Source: Bacteroidia bacterium
GTDB lineage: Bacteria > Bacteroidota > Bacteroidia > SpSt-205
Length of the DNA: 64,000 nt
Assembly (NCBI GenBank): GCA_026414975.1
Contig: JAOAHZ010000003.1
Span: 23,046 to 87,045, forward strand
Direction of reading: 5' to 3'
Made by a program: the position numbers and the translations under genes. Below are positions 33,952 through 43,265 of this stretch, one piece after another (the stretch's first letter is position 1; every line of letters begins with the position of its first letter). A model generated the notes under the pieces. That model searched no databases, had not been told where the DNA came from, and saw nothing but the letters and a program-made list of their open reading frames with translations.

Positions 33952-34614
33952 TCAGATTAGATAGAAGAAGGTGAATACGAATACCCACACCAAATCTACG
34001 AAATGCCAGTACAGACCAATATTCTCTACGCGGTTGTAGTTGTTGATGCGGTCAAAATCACCTCGCAGGATTTGAACTAAGACGACTAAGTTGAGAATAA
34101 CACCACTGGCTACATGTGAGCCATGAAATCCTGTGATGAGGAAGAAGAATTGACCGAACTGGGACGCTCCAAAGGGATTGCCCGTAAGGGTCGTGCCACC
34201 CATGATGAGATGGGTCCATTCCCATGCCTGGCAACTCAAAAAGGCAAGACCACCTAAAATGGTGTAAAAGAGGTACAAAGCGGCCCCTTTTCTATCTCGG
34301 TTGTGACCAGCTTCTACAGAAAGGACCATGGTGACGCTGCTCACAATCAAAATAAATGTCATGATACCCACGAAAACCAAGGGGTATCCATGGCCTAAAA
34401 AGGGAGCATCACTAAATACTACCTCAGGGTCCGGCCAGTTAGCTGACTTGAATCGGATAAATCCATAAGCCGTGAGGAAAGACCCGAAAGTAAAAGCGTC
34501 CGAGAGTAGGAACACCCACATCATGAGCTTTCCCCAGCTGACATTCCCAAAAGGGGAACGCCCGCCACTCCAAGGCGAGCTTAGGTCTTGAGGTTGTGTA
34601 GCGACGGCTGCCAT
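33952..34614 (-). CDS. ctaE: Cytochrome c oxidase subunit III
   Basis: 220 residues with five predicted membrane helices. Subunit III features include KLMMWVFLLSDAFTFGSFL near the start, a central AWEWTHLIMGG and LITGFHGSHVASGVILNL (the conserved G-x-H-x-x-H helix), and HFVDLVWVFVFTFFYL at the C-terminus (usual W-H-F-V-D-x-V-W). Subunit III supports proton uptake and stability of the catalytic core. It is one of two adjacent subunit III homologues and starts 4 nt after the first (stop to start). Confidence 0.93.
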   Translation of the reverse strand: MAAVATQPQDLSSPWSGGRSPFGNVSWGKLMMWVFLLSDAFTFGSFLTAYGFIRFKSANWPDPEVVFSDAPFLGHGYPLVFVGIMTFILIVSSVTMVLSVEAGHNRDRKGAALYLFYTILGGLAFLSCQAWEWTHLIMGGTTLTGNPFGASQFGQFFFLITGFHGSHVASGVILNLVVLVQILRGDFDRINNYNRVENIGLYWHFVDLVWVFVFTFFYLI

Positions 34615-34618
34615 AGGT

Positions 34619-35194
34619 TCAGAGGAGTTGATTCACCTGCAAAAATACGATAAGATATACCCACAGACCATCCAAAGCATGCCAGAATATCCCCGCCAAC
34701 CGTAGCCCTAAGCTACCCTGTGCATCTACTTGATACCGAAGCGCCTTGTAAGTCCAGTATCCCACCGCTATCAGACCTGCTACCAAATGGACAGCATGGA
34801 GTCCAGTAAGGACATAGAAGTAGCTGACAGCTTTGTGATTGCCAGCCAAGAAAAATCCCTGCTTAACCAGCATCTGCCAACCCATCACTTGTCCGATCAA
34901 GAATATTACCCCCAACGAGAGGGTTGCCATAAGTCCAAGTTGAAGCTGCCAAGGGTTGCCCCGCCGATGACCCTGGTATCCCCAGTGCCAAGTGACACTA
35001 CTCAAAAGGAGTATCGCTGTATTCAGCCAGAATAAGGACGGAATAGAAAAGGTTTTCCAATATTCACTAAAGCGCTGCACCAAATAAGCACTGGAAAAGC
35101 CAGCAAACAGCATGGCTGTAGTGGCAAGGTAAAGCCAAAGGATTAGCTCCTTGGGGTGAAGGCGCACCTGCGTTCGCGTCAAAGAAGTAGCCAT
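34619..35194 (-). CDS. Cytochrome c oxidase subunit III-like protein (second copy)
   Basis: 191 residues from the ATG at 35194. The frame continues far upstream inside ctaB, but MATSLTRTQVRLHPKELILW is the natural N-terminus. It keeps the subunit III pattern: LYLATTAMLFAGFSSAYLVQ, FYVLTGLHAVHLVAGLIAVG and FWHALDGLWVYLIVFL. It is shorter and more diverged than the following ctaE. Paired subunit III homologues are common in Bacteroidota oxidase operons; one copy may have a structural or assembly role. It overlaps ctaB by 16 nt. Confidence 0.88.
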   Translation of the reverse strand: MATSLTRTQVRLHPKELILWLYLATTAMLFAGFSSAYLVQRFSEYWKTFSIPSLFWLNTAILLLSSVTWHWGYQGHRRGNPWQLQLGLMATLSLGVIFLIGQVMGWQMLVKQGFFLAGNHKAVSYFYVLTGLHAVHLVAGLIAVGYWTYKALRYQVDAQGSLGLRLAGIFWHALDGLWVYLIVFLQVNQLL

Positions 35195-36048
35195 AAGCCC
35201 ATGTATAAGAGTGTAAGATATCCAGTCAAGCTCAGGAGAATATACCGCATGGCTCGAGCAGGACTCAAGGTAAGCTGATGGATAGAGAATCCCATCAGCC
35301 CTATTCCCAACAGAAAAGCCCACAGCCAAACCTTCCACGGGAGAAGAGGAATCAGGAATAAAGAGAGGGCCGGTAAGAGCATGATCCCGATACCTATTGC
35401 CCAAGCATTTTGCTGAAGGCGCTGGGGTGGAAAGGGAAGCATCCAAAGACGGGCTTTTTCGTAATCAGCCCGAGCTAACCACGCTATGACCCAAAAGTGA
35501 GGAAATTGCCAAGCAAACTGCAGGACGAAAAGAGCTATTAGGACGGGGGTGATTTCATTGTGGATGGACCAGTATCCAATCACAGGAGGCAGCGCCCCGG
35601 GAAAAGCCCCTACCACCACCGCTATCAAGCCGTATCTCTTGAGAGGGGTATAGGCACACACATAGAGCAACCAGGCAACAATACCCAACACCATCACATC
35701 CCACCGCAAGCGCAGCAGAAAGAATAGAGATATCCCAAGCAAAAAGACTGTGAAAGCAATCGATTCGCCGACCGAGAGAACACCAGAGGGAATGGGACGG
35801 TGGCGAGTCCGGTCCATAAGCGCATCTGTATCTCGCTCCCAGATTTGGTTGGCTGCATTGGCCGATCCAGTCAGCGCATACCCCCCTAATACCAACCATG
35901 TAAGATGCCATATGTCAGAGAGACCTGCTATCAAGGCTCCCATTACCGCCGAAAAAACAACCACTATACTAAGCTTAGGCTTAGTAAGCTGAAAGTAGAG
36001 CCCTATCTTATGAAGAAAGCCGAGCGATAGGTTGATAAGAGCCGTCAT
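35179..36048 (-). CDS. ctaB: Protoheme IX farnesyltransferase (heme O synthase)
   Basis: 289 residues, a UbiA-superfamily prenyltransferase with eight to nine membrane helices. The prenyl-diphosphate-binding motif is ANQIWERDTDALMDRTRHRP (N-x-x-x-D-x-x-x-D), and a second aspartate region follows the P-L-K-R loop (YTPLKRYGLIAVVVGAFPGA). It adds a farnesyl group to heme B to make heme O, which CtaA then converts to heme A. The start lies 41 nt inside the ctaA gene, so the two are coupled. Confidence 0.94.
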   Translation of the reverse strand: MTALINLSLGFLHKIGLYFQLTKPKLSIVVVFSAVMGALIAGLSDIWHLTWLVLGGYALTGSANAANQIWERDTDALMDRTRHRPIPSGVLSVGESIAFTVFLLGISLFFLLRLRWDVMVLGIVAWLLYVCAYTPLKRYGLIAVVVGAFPGALPPVIGYWSIHNEITPVLIALFVLQFAWQFPHFWVIAWLARADYEKARLWMLPFPPQRLQQNAWAIGIGIMLLPALSLFLIPLLPWKVWLWAFLLGIGLMGFSIHQLTLSPARAMRYILLSLTGYLTLLYMGLWLLL

Positions 36049-36979
36049 ATACAGAATGCTTGAAAAAATAAAGGGAGATAAACCCTGTATTTACAGCGAA
36101 CAAGGCAAGCCATAAGTGTGCAACTTTAGCGACGCCGGTAAAAGAAATGTAGCTCATGAAGGCCCCTACTATGACCTGAGAGGTCAGAGCTAAGGTCGTG
36201 ATCATTGCCCATCGCCGAGCAAAAGGGTGACGAACGGGCTCCCTGAAAAGTCGCCAGTGATAATAAGCCCAGAGCCCCAACACCACCCAGGAAAGAGAGC
36301 GGTGTATGAAAAAGTTAGTTGAGTGGAGCCCCGTTTCTAAGCCCTTTTGAGTAATAATTGCCCGCAAAGTTGCTCCCAGAAGGACTTGAATCAATAGCGC
36401 ACCGAGAGCTGCCCACCCGAGCTTGTAGTAAGTCTTGAGCTCGCCTTTCGGCAGGCGAGGCTGAAGCTGAAATGTCTGAGCCCATGCCAAAAGCGCCATT
36501 AAGGTTAGTCCGACCGAAAATAGCATGTGCACGGTGATTAGATGTTCAGCCAAATAAGTTGCCACGACTCTCCATCCAATCAGCGATTGTATCACAAGCA
36601 GGACAGGGATTACAGTGGTGTAAAGAAGAAGTCGAGAGTGCCAGCGAAGAAAAATCCAAGCGTAGCCAACCATCATAAGCACGCCCAAGCCTGCCAGGAC
36701 GCTTACGAGGCGGTTGATATACTCTGCCCAAGTTTTGAGAGGGTCAAAAGGCTCAGCCAAGCGCCCTGCAACAGCAAACCGTTCTCGGTAGTCAGGAGGC
36801 AGCTGGGACGCTTGGGTAGGAGGAATGAGCTGCCCGTAGCAGGTAGGCCAGTCCGGGCAGCCCATTCCTGCATCTAAGACCCTCACGCTTACTCCCGCCA
36901 ATATCACTAAGAAGAAGAGGGCAAAGACTCCGAAAGCTATTCTCCGAAAGCGTCGCAGATGCCTCAGGGCGTGGTCCAT
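36008..36979 (-). CDS. ctaA: Heme A synthase (COX15/CtaA family)
   Basis: 323 residues with eight predicted membrane helices in two four-helix halves. Heme-ligating histidines are in HLITVHMLFSVGLTLMAL and in FFIHRSLSWVVLGLWAYYH; the N-terminal GMGCPDWPTCYGQLIPP carries the conserved cysteine pair of the COX15 type. The E-Y-I-N-R-L motif (TWAEYINRLVSVLAG) is also typical. It oxidises the methyl group of heme O to the formyl group of heme A for the oxidase encoded around it. Confidence 0.94.
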   Translation of the reverse strand: MDHALRHLRRFRRIAFGVFALFFLVILAGVSVRVLDAGMGCPDWPTCYGQLIPPTQASQLPPDYRERFAVAGRLAEPFDPLKTWAEYINRLVSVLAGLGVLMMVGYAWIFLRWHSRLLLYTTVIPVLLVIQSLIGWRVVATYLAEHLITVHMLFSVGLTLMALLAWAQTFQLQPRLPKGELKTYYKLGWAALGALLIQVLLGATLRAIITQKGLETGLHSTNFFIHRSLSWVVLGLWAYYHWRLFREPVRHPFARRWAMITTLALTSQVIVGAFMSYISFTGVAKVAHLWLALFAVNTGFISLYFFKHSVYDGSYQPIARLSS

Positions 36980-36987
36980 TTCCCCTC

Positions 36988-38946
36988 CTACTGACCTGCC
37001 TCAGGGAGAGAAGGTTCAGGCTTCTGATTGATAGAAAGAGCAGGCGATGGGGCTGTTTCAGGAGCGACAGCTAATTTTTCGCCCTCGGTAGGCTCCTCTC
37101 TGTCTATCACGGTAGATGGGTCAAAATCCTCTTCCCACCAACGCACACCCCGAGCAATGTCTTCATCAGAGATATACTGAGGAATGAAATCAGCTGGAGC
37201 CCCAGGCTTGGAATACTCATAGGCCCAGCGATGTACAACAGGCAGCTTACCTGGCCAGTTCCCGTGTAAATGCTCCACAGGCGCGCTCCACTCCAAAGTT
37301 GTGGCTTTCCAAGGATTGCGAGGGGCTTTCTTCCCGTAAAACATGCTGTAGAAGAAGTTATAGATGAAAATCAGCTGACCCAGGATGGTCACAATCGCCG
37401 CTATGGTGATGAAGACATTCAGGTCTTGCCATTTACTCGTGAAAGCGAATTCAGTGAAGGCATAATAACGGCGTGGGACACCACCGAATCCCATGTAGTA
37501 CATCGGAAAGAAAACCAGATTAGCCCCTATGAAGGTGAGCCAGAAATGGATATATCCCAACCGCTCATTCATCATGCGCCCCCACAAACGAGGGAACCAA
37601 TGGTATGTGCCTCCGAACATCGCAAACACAGCCGATACCCCCATTACAAGATGGAAATGTCCTACGACAAAGTAGGTATTGTGAAGAGGAATATCCATCG
37701 GAGCTACCCCTAAGAAGAAACCAGTCAAACCGCCGCTAATGAAGAAAGACACAGTGCCTATCGCAAAGAGCATGGGTGTATTGAGGTGAATACGACCCTT
37801 CCATAGAGTAAAGATATAGTTGAAAATCTTCATGGCAGAGGGAATCGCAACAAGAAGCGTTGTGGCAGTGAATATAGACCCTAAAAGAGGATTCATTCCC
37901 GAAACAAACATGTGATGCGCCCAGACAATAAACGAGACAAAAGCTATCCCCAATATAGAGTACACCATCACTTTGTAGCCAAAAATGGGCTTGCGTGCGT
38001 GAGTGCTAATCAGCTCCGAAGCAATACCCAAAGCCGGCAGCAACACGATATACACCTCAGGATGGCCTAAAAACCAGAAAAGATGGAGATAAAGGAGCAC
38101 ATTCCCCCCTTGCTGAGGCAGGGCTTGACCTGCGATGTATATGTCAGACAAATAGAAGCTCGTCCCTAAACTATGATCAAACAAAAGGAGGATAAATGCA
38201 GCTACAGCAGGAGGGAAACTCAGAAGTCCTAAAACCGCTACAGTAAATAAAGCCCACACTACGAGAGGCATGCGCATAGGAGACATGCCCCGAGTACGCA
38301 TGTTTAGGACGGTGGTGATGTAGTTCAGCCCTCCCATGAGTACTCCTACCACAAAAAGCACAAGCGCTATAATCCAGAGTATCATCCCTAAGCCTGAACC
38401 TGGCATGGATTGGGGAAGCGCACTCAGAGGGGGATACACCGTCCAGCCTGCAGCGGCAGGTCCCGTTTCCACGAAGAATGAAGCAAAGAGCACTACCGTC
38501 CCCCAGAAGAAAAAGTGGAAGGAGAGCATATTGAGAAAAGGGGAGGCCATGTCCCGCGCCCCAAGCTGTAGCGGAATAAGGAGGTTCGCAAAGGTTCCGC
38601 TCAGACCCCCCGTGAGGAGCCAAAAGACCAGAATAGTCCCGTGCATAGTTACCAGAGCCATATAGAAGTTAGGGTCCAGCCGGCCTTCTGGGGCCCACTT
38701 ACCCAAGATCGTCTCTAAAAAGGGAAAGCTGACATCAGGATAAGCTAACTGAAGCCGAAAGATCCCCGACAGCAGTATCCCAATAAACCCGGCCGTAAAA
38801 CCGGTAAGGAGAAACTGCTTAGCAATCGTTTTGTGATCTTGACTAAAAATGTATTTGGTCCAAAAGGACTCTTTATGATGGTGGTCATGGTGATGGGCAT
38901 CCTGATGAGATGCCACTTGAACCGCCGTCCCTAAGTGTGTTGCCAT
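36988..38946 (-). CDS. ctaD: Cytochrome c oxidase subunit I
   Basis: 652 residues with about 12 membrane helices, an A-type heme-copper oxidase catalytic subunit. Visible: the heme a ligand helix MALVTMHGTILVFWLLTGG, the D-channel aspartate in LGARDMASPFLN, WFLGHPEVYIVLLP with the Cu-B histidine, gating glutamate and cross-linked tyrosine, VWAHHMFVSGMNP (two Cu-B histidines) and HNTYFVVGHFHLVMG (heme a3 and a ligands). An N-terminal His-rich stretch (HQDAHHHDHHHK) and a Pro/Glu-rich C-terminal tail extend the core. It reduces O2 to water and pumps protons. coxB lies 3 nt upstream. Confidence 0.97.
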   Translation of the reverse strand: MATHLGTAVQVASHQDAHHHDHHHKESFWTKYIFSQDHKTIAKQFLLTGFTAGFIGILLSGIFRLQLAYPDVSFPFLETILGKWAPEGRLDPNFYMALVTMHGTILVFWLLTGGLSGTFANLLIPLQLGARDMASPFLNMLSFHFFFWGTVVLFASFFVETGPAAAGWTVYPPLSALPQSMPGSGLGMILWIIALVLFVVGVLMGGLNYITTVLNMRTRGMSPMRMPLVVWALFTVAVLGLLSFPPAVAAFILLLFDHSLGTSFYLSDIYIAGQALPQQGGNVLLYLHLFWFLGHPEVYIVLLPALGIASELISTHARKPIFGYKVMVYSILGIAFVSFIVWAHHMFVSGMNPLLGSIFTATTLLVAIPSAMKIFNYIFTLWKGRIHLNTPMLFAIGTVSFFISGGLTGFFLGVAPMDIPLHNTYFVVGHFHLVMGVSAVFAMFGGTYHWFPRLWGRMMNERLGYIHFWLTFIGANLVFFPMYYMGFGGVPRRYYAFTEFAFTSKWQDLNVFITIAAIVTILGQLIFIYNFFYSMFYGKKAPRNPWKATTLEWSAPVEHLHGNWPGKLPVVHRWAYEYSKPGAPADFIPQYISDEDIARGVRWWEEDFDPSTVIDREEPTEGEKLAVAPETAPSPALSINQKPEPSLPEAGQ

Positions 38947-38949
38947 AGG

Positions 38950-40098
38950 CTATAGATTTAGGTTAGGTTTCAAACTCGTAACCGCTGCAGGCGGTGTGTA
39001 AGCTGGCTTCTGCTGAGAAAGCCACTGCTGATACTCTTCCCATGTCTCTACGACCACTTTCATACGCATATTGTAATGGGCTCCTCCGCATAGCTGATTG
39101 CACGCCAGCTCGTAATCAAACTCAGGATCCCCGAGCTTACGACGCATTTCTTTCGTTGTAATAGTAGGAACGAACATAACCTGGTTCTTCTGCCCAGGCA
39201 CAGCGTAAATATGGGTTCGGAAATGCGGTAAGAAGAGTGAGTGAAGCACGTCTTTAGATCGGACATGAATGGTAACCAGCGCTCCTACGGGCAAGTGTAT
39301 TTCCTTGAGGGTTGGTAGGATATCATCCTGGGCCTTGGGATCAGTGAAATCCAAGCCCAATACATTCTCACCCCCAATGAGAGTGTAGTGATAGCGCCCA
39401 AGCTTTCCATCTGCACCAGGATATCGCGCTCGCCACTGAAACTGCTCGGCTACCACCTCAATCTCCAGGCTTCGCTGCCCCTCAGACGGTGCCTGGCCAT
39501 GCACAGGCTTACTCCACACGTAAATCCCCCATGCAGCGATGATAAAGACGGGTATAGAGATAGCTATCAGAGCACCTCGCTCTAAGCCGTGATGAGTCAG
39601 CTCATACGCCGCTCGCTGGCTTTTGCCATTGTAGTAGCGCCATATCATGTAGAATAGCAGGGCATGTACCAAGACAAAAGCCGGAAAGGTAAAGGATAGA
39701 GTAAAAGATCGCAGGCTATCTATATCCCGCCCATGAAGAGAAGCGGATTCAGGAAGAGTAAAGGGAGCGTATTTGAAGGCCCCCCATATGGCCAAAGCAA
39801 TACCAACCGCTCCCACAGCCATCCATAGTCGCATGTTCGCTCTATCTCTATCCCAGGAGGCAAAAGGATCATATCCCGTATAGCGTACGACAAGCTGGAT
39901 AAGCCGAGCTGACAGTAGCAAAATGGCAATTGTCTCTATCCAAATAATAGCCCAAAGCACACCACCCCAGTCTATGGCTGCGGCAGCCTTAGCTTGTTGC
40001 ATGGCCAGCTCAGAGGCTCGGGCCCTCGCTGCCGCGCCTATTTGAGCCCATACTACACCTAACGCCCCTAAAACAGGGAGGCACCGCATACAGGTCAT
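38950..40098 (-). CDS. coxB: Cytochrome c oxidase subunit II
   Basis: 382 residues from the ATG at 40098. An earlier in-frame ATG (40128) lies upstream of a perfect TATCTTTG element, while 40098 is 7 nt behind it and begins a signal peptide (MTCMRCLPVLGALGVVWAQ). Three further hydrophobic helices precede the Cu-A domain, whose ligands are in HSLFLPHFRTHIYAVPGQ and CNQLCGGAHYNM (C-x3-C, H, M). No cytochrome c domain follows, so the enzyme is aa3- rather than caa3-like and needs a separate electron donor. It is the first gene of the oxidase operon; no alternative complex III genes precede it. Confidence 0.93.
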   Translation of the reverse strand: MTCMRCLPVLGALGVVWAQIGAAARARASELAMQQAKAAAAIDWGGVLWAIIWIETIAILLLSARLIQLVVRYTGYDPFASWDRDRANMRLWMAVGAVGIALAIWGAFKYAPFTLPESASLHGRDIDSLRSFTLSFTFPAFVLVHALLFYMIWRYYNGKSQRAAYELTHHGLERGALIAISIPVFIIAAWGIYVWSKPVHGQAPSEGQRSLEIEVVAEQFQWRARYPGADGKLGRYHYTLIGGENVLGLDFTDPKAQDDILPTLKEIHLPVGALVTIHVRSKDVLHSLFLPHFRTHIYAVPGQKNQVMFVPTITTKEMRRKLGDPEFDYELACNQLCGGAHYNMRMKVVVETWEEYQQWLSQQKPAYTPPAAVTSLKPNLNL

Positions 40099-40105
40099 AT
40101 AACCA

Positions 40106-40113
40106 CAAAGATA
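40106..40113 (-). promoter_or_regulatory. -7 promoter element TATCTTTG of the oxidase operon
   Basis: Perfect TAnnTTTG on the minus strand, 7 nt before the ATG at 40098. It is the likely start of the 7-kb coxB-to-sco transcript. Confidence 0.55.
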
Positions 40114-40328
40114 CAACAGTTGTTTCATTCCAAAGTGAGAACGACCCTACTCAACTCCTTATCTCAGTGAGAAGCAGGCGAAAACTCCACTACACTGAGC
40201 GAAGTCATAGAGCTACTATAAGCCTGCCCCTGCTGTGTGGCATGTCCCTCCTTAGGCCACCGCCAATCTGGGTTCTACTGCGCTCAGCCTACCGCTAAGG
40301 CGATGGAAGTAGGCACCTTTTCACTGCT

Positions 40329-42455
40329 CTACGGCGCATGCCAATAGCGAATAGAATGTACCTCTCCCTCTGCTTCTAATCTCACGAGGTATAGTCCCTG
40401 ACTTAGGAAGGAGGGCAAGGGTACGCGGTATTCTCCTCTAGCTATGTCATTTAGGCTTTCTCTCCATACCTCACGGCCTTGAATATCATACGCTCTAATC
40501 GCCATATGAGGCAAGGCGGCCTGAGTAGAGAAGTATAACTTCGCTTCACTGATGTAAGCCCGATTAATGCTAGGGAATGCCCCCATAGACGCAGAGATAC
40601 CCGAAAGGGTATCTAAAACTATGTCATCTATATAGAGTGTGTTACCCCAGCCCGAAATGCCCTGGAATCGCAGACGAATCACTTCTCCTCTGTAAGGATT
40701 CAGGAGTAGGCTGTCGGTTTTCCACTGTGAAGCTGAGGGTATGAAGTAACTCGTACCTGATACGCTACCCCGGGCTGTTATGCATCCATCGGGGTGAGTA
40801 GATAAATCTCGTCCCCCCCGCTCCCACAATAAATCCCATGTATGACCACAGTCCGTAGAGACGTACACTCTAAGAGTGTCTGTGTAGTCCAGCTCATAAG
40901 AAGTATATCCATTGACTTGCCCCTCAAAGTTTAGACAGGCGTAGGCCCAGGAGAACCTCAGTTGAATGGACGGATTAGCATAAGGGCGGAGGTCTATCGC
41001 TGGGCTAATCCAATCATCTACTTCATTATAGGAACTATAGGTGAAAAAAGTCAGTCGCATAGAAGTAGGGGAAGCAGCGTAAGCTCCGCGAGGCGTAGAA
41101 AGACTCCGAGAGCGCTCCCAAGTGCGCCCCGCATCTAAATTTCGTATATAGCTATGCTGCGGAGGGAAAACATTCCCTTCAAAGCTCTCCGCATAAGGTA
41201 AAGGATAGACTGTATCTTGGATTTGGATATACCCTGCTTTGAGGAGCGTATCACGCCGTCCACTTAGATTTTCTACGATTAGCCGCACATCGTACAGTCC
41301 AGGGGAAGGAAATACAACTGTAGGGCAGGGCGAAGAGGGATCATCTGGAACTCCTCCCCCAAAGTCCCACCTGTATATGTGCGGCATTCCCATGCTATAG
41401 CTAAAAAAGCGTATAGGCTCTCCTGGACAGCCGACTCGGTGAGAAGCAGCAAAGTAAGCCTTCACATGACCGTAAGGCCCCGTACCCGTCTGCCAAAGCA
41501 CCGAGGACTGCGCAAGAGGAAAGAGAGCAGAAGAAGTCGCCTGTATGGCCGACCAGGCTCGCTCGCGTTGTCCAAGAGTAAAGTGGGTCATATTTCTATC
41601 TGACACATAGTCCATGTAGTTGCGCATGTTGTCTGGAAGGTCAGGGCTGTCTTGATTACAAGTATTCTGTCGCGCAACTTGAAAGTTTCCATCCACCACA
41701 GCGGTTGGAGGCGTATCGCATACACCATCTCCGTGGGTTGTGCAGGGGCCTTGATCACATCCCCCCTCAAAGGGATGGGGTAAGTTGAGGTTATGCCCTA
41801 ACTCATGAACAAGCGTGCGAGCTCCTCGGAGCGGGTGTCCGCCCCAGAAATACGAAGCCCCCACCACAGAGCCGTATTCTATGTTCACAAAAAAGGGATA
41901 AAATGCATATCCCGCCACTAAGTCGCATGCATCACAATCAGAGCTCGTCCATCCTCTGAAACAGATGCGAGGAACCACCCATACATTTAGATAGCGATTG
42001 CGATCCCAGCCCGTAGCCAGCTTCATAGAGTAATCTTCATCATCAGCACAGAAATCAGGAGAGCTCCAGTTAAGAGGCGGTTGGTCGTATCGCCAATATA
42101 CCACGCCTGTTGTAGGGTTGCCATTAGGGTCCTTAGTAGCCAAGGAAAACTCTATCTCCATATCTGCCCCCGCAGAAGAAAAACCCGGCGTTTCAGGTAT
42201 CCGACGAAAGTCTTCATGAAGTCTCAGCATTTGATTCCAAATCCGATTGTAGTCAATGCTATCTGAACTCCCAGAGTGAATCACATGAAATACCACGGGA
42301 ATCACGTATCGTGAAGGAGTACATCCAAACAGCCCCAAGCGAGGCGGGTTCTCTATAGATAACCCTTGGTCTGGTACTACTTTCCGTGAATATCTATCCG
42401 TACCGCACCAACTTATCTGAGCCCATAGAACCCCTATTAGCAAGACACCAGTCAC
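40329..42455 (-). CDS. Secreted M43-type zinc metalloprotease with PKD and T9SS sorting domains
   Basis: 708 residues from a GTG at 42455. This start gives a clean signal peptide (MTGVLLIGVLWAQ) 5 nt behind CATATTTG; an upstream TTG (42482) would put the promoter inside the gene. The protease domain contains YVIPVVFHVIHSG, FRRIPETPGF and DPNGNPTTGVVYW, shared with the paralogue at 13360, and the zinc motif HELGHNLNLPH at residues 217-227, where Asn replaces the usual Gly. NYMDYVSDRNMTHFT is the Met-turn. Then come a PKD-like domain (YRWDFGGGVPDD), a jelly-roll domain and a T9SS type A tail (IRAYDIQGREVWRES ... LSQGLYLVRLEAEG). It is exported by T9SS and probably degrades extracellular protein. 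Confidence 0.88.
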   Translation of the reverse strand: MTGVLLIGVLWAQISWCGTDRYSRKVVPDQGLSIENPPRLGLFGCTPSRYVIPVVFHVIHSGSSDSIDYNRIWNQMLRLHEDFRRIPETPGFSSAGADMEIEFSLATKDPNGNPTTGVVYWRYDQPPLNWSSPDFCADDEDYSMKLATGWDRNRYLNVWVVPRICFRGWTSSDCDACDLVAGYAFYPFFVNIEYGSVVGASYFWGGHPLRGARTLVHELGHNLNLPHPFEGGCDQGPCTTHGDGVCDTPPTAVVDGNFQVARQNTCNQDSPDLPDNMRNYMDYVSDRNMTHFTLGQRERAWSAIQATSSALFPLAQSSVLWQTGTGPYGHVKAYFAASHRVGCPGEPIRFFSYSMGMPHIYRWDFGGGVPDDPSSPCPTVVFPSPGLYDVRLIVENLSGRRDTLLKAGYIQIQDTVYPLPYAESFEGNVFPPQHSYIRNLDAGRTWERSRSLSTPRGAYAASPTSMRLTFFTYSSYNEVDDWISPAIDLRPYANPSIQLRFSWAYACLNFEGQVNGYTSYELDYTDTLRVYVSTDCGHTWDLLWERGGRDLSTHPDGCITARGSVSGTSYFIPSASQWKTDSLLLNPYRGEVIRLRFQGISGWGNTLYIDDIVLDTLSGISASMGAFPSINRAYISEAKLYFSTQAALPHMAIRAYDIQGREVWRESLNDIARGEYRVPLPSFLSQGLYLVRLEAEGEVHSIRYWHAP

Positions 42456-42460
42456 GTCTG

Positions 42461-42468
42461 CAAATATG
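42461..42468 (-). promoter_or_regulatory. Probable -7 element CATATTTG (7/8 match)
   Basis: Minus strand, first base C instead of T, 5 nt before the GTG at 42455. Confidence 0.45.
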
Positions 42469-42626
42469 CACAATAGAGTCAATCCTGAGTTGAAATCGCT
42501 CTACCCATACCAAGCCCATGGAAGCCCAAGGAAAGAAAAAGGTTTGCCAACGGTAGGTTCTCCAGGGTCCCCTCTGCTTGCCTCAACTTCAACCGTCTTC
42601 AATCGTTTTCATACAAAGGCATTCCT

Positions 42627-42634
42627 TACTTTTG
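42627..42634 (+). promoter_or_regulatory. -7 promoter element TACTTTTG of sod
   Basis: Perfect TAnnTTTG, 4 nt before the ATG at 42639; probably starts the sod-guaA transcript. Confidence 0.65.
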
Positions 42635-42638
42635 CCGC

Positions 42639-43265
42639 ATGGAATTCACCCTACCCAATCTACCGTATGCTTACGACGCCTTAGAACCTCACATAGATGC
42701 CATGACAATGGAGATCCACCATCAGAAACACCACGGCACATACCTCAACAATCTCAAGTCTGCCTTAGAAAAATACCCGGAGTGGGCCTCTAAATCTCTC
42801 GAGGAAGTTCTAAGCAACCTGTCCAAGATTCCAGAGGAGATTCGAGCCGCTGTGCGAAACAATGGAGGAGGACACTGGAATCATAGCTTTTTCTGGCCCT
42901 TGCTCACGCCTAAGAGTACAGGAAGGCCCAAGGGAGAGTTAGCAAAAGCCATAGAATCCACCTTTAGCAGCTATGAGGCCTTTCAGGAAAAGTTCACGGC
43001 GGCGGCTTTAGGCCGATTCGGCTCTGGATGGGCTTGGTTAGTCTGGCGGGATAATAAGCTAGAAATTGGCTCTACGCCTAATCAAGACAACCCCTTGATG
43101 GATATCAGTGAGTTCAAGGGGAAACCCATTTTGGGCTTGGATGTGTGGGAGCATGCCTATTATCTACGCTATCAGAATCGCCGGGCGGATTATATCAAGG
43201 CATGGTGGAATGTGGTGAACTGGGAAGAAGCGGAGAAGCACTTTCTGGCAGCTCGAGGTGCTTGA
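42639..43265 (+). CDS. sod: Superoxide dismutase (Fe/Mn family, Mn-like)
   Basis: 208 residues, full length. Metal ligands: His in [18 protein letters not shown], His in [14 protein letters not shown], and Asp/His in [20 protein letters not shown]. The [11 protein letters not shown] block and NQDNPL are more like Mn- than Fe-enzymes, though metal use cannot be decided by eye. It converts superoxide to oxygen and hydrogen peroxide in the cytoplasm, fitting the aerobic oxidase nearby. guaA begins at the very next base after the stop. Confidence 0.95.
   Translation: MEFTLPNLPYAYDALEPHIDAMTMEIHHQKHHGTYLNNLKSALEKYPEWASKSLEEVLSNLSKIPEEIRAAVRNNGGGHWNHSFFWPLLTPKSTGRPKGELAKAIESTFSSYEAFQEKFTAAALGRFGSGWAWLVWRDNKLEIGSTPNQDNPLMDISEFKGKPILGLDVWEHAYYLRYQNRRADYIKAWWNVVNWEEAEKHFLAARGA

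Noticed and set aside
40129..40328. Possible structured RNA (RNase P or SRP-like) before the oxidase operon
   Set aside because: A few bases such as AGTAGAACCC recall RNase P, but the conserved GAGGAAAGTCC block and SRP core are missing on both strands.
42639..43265. Assigning the superoxide dismutase firmly as Mn or Fe enzyme
   Set aside because: Residue hints favour Mn, but metal use in this family is not reliably read from sequence by eye, so a neutral symbol is used.
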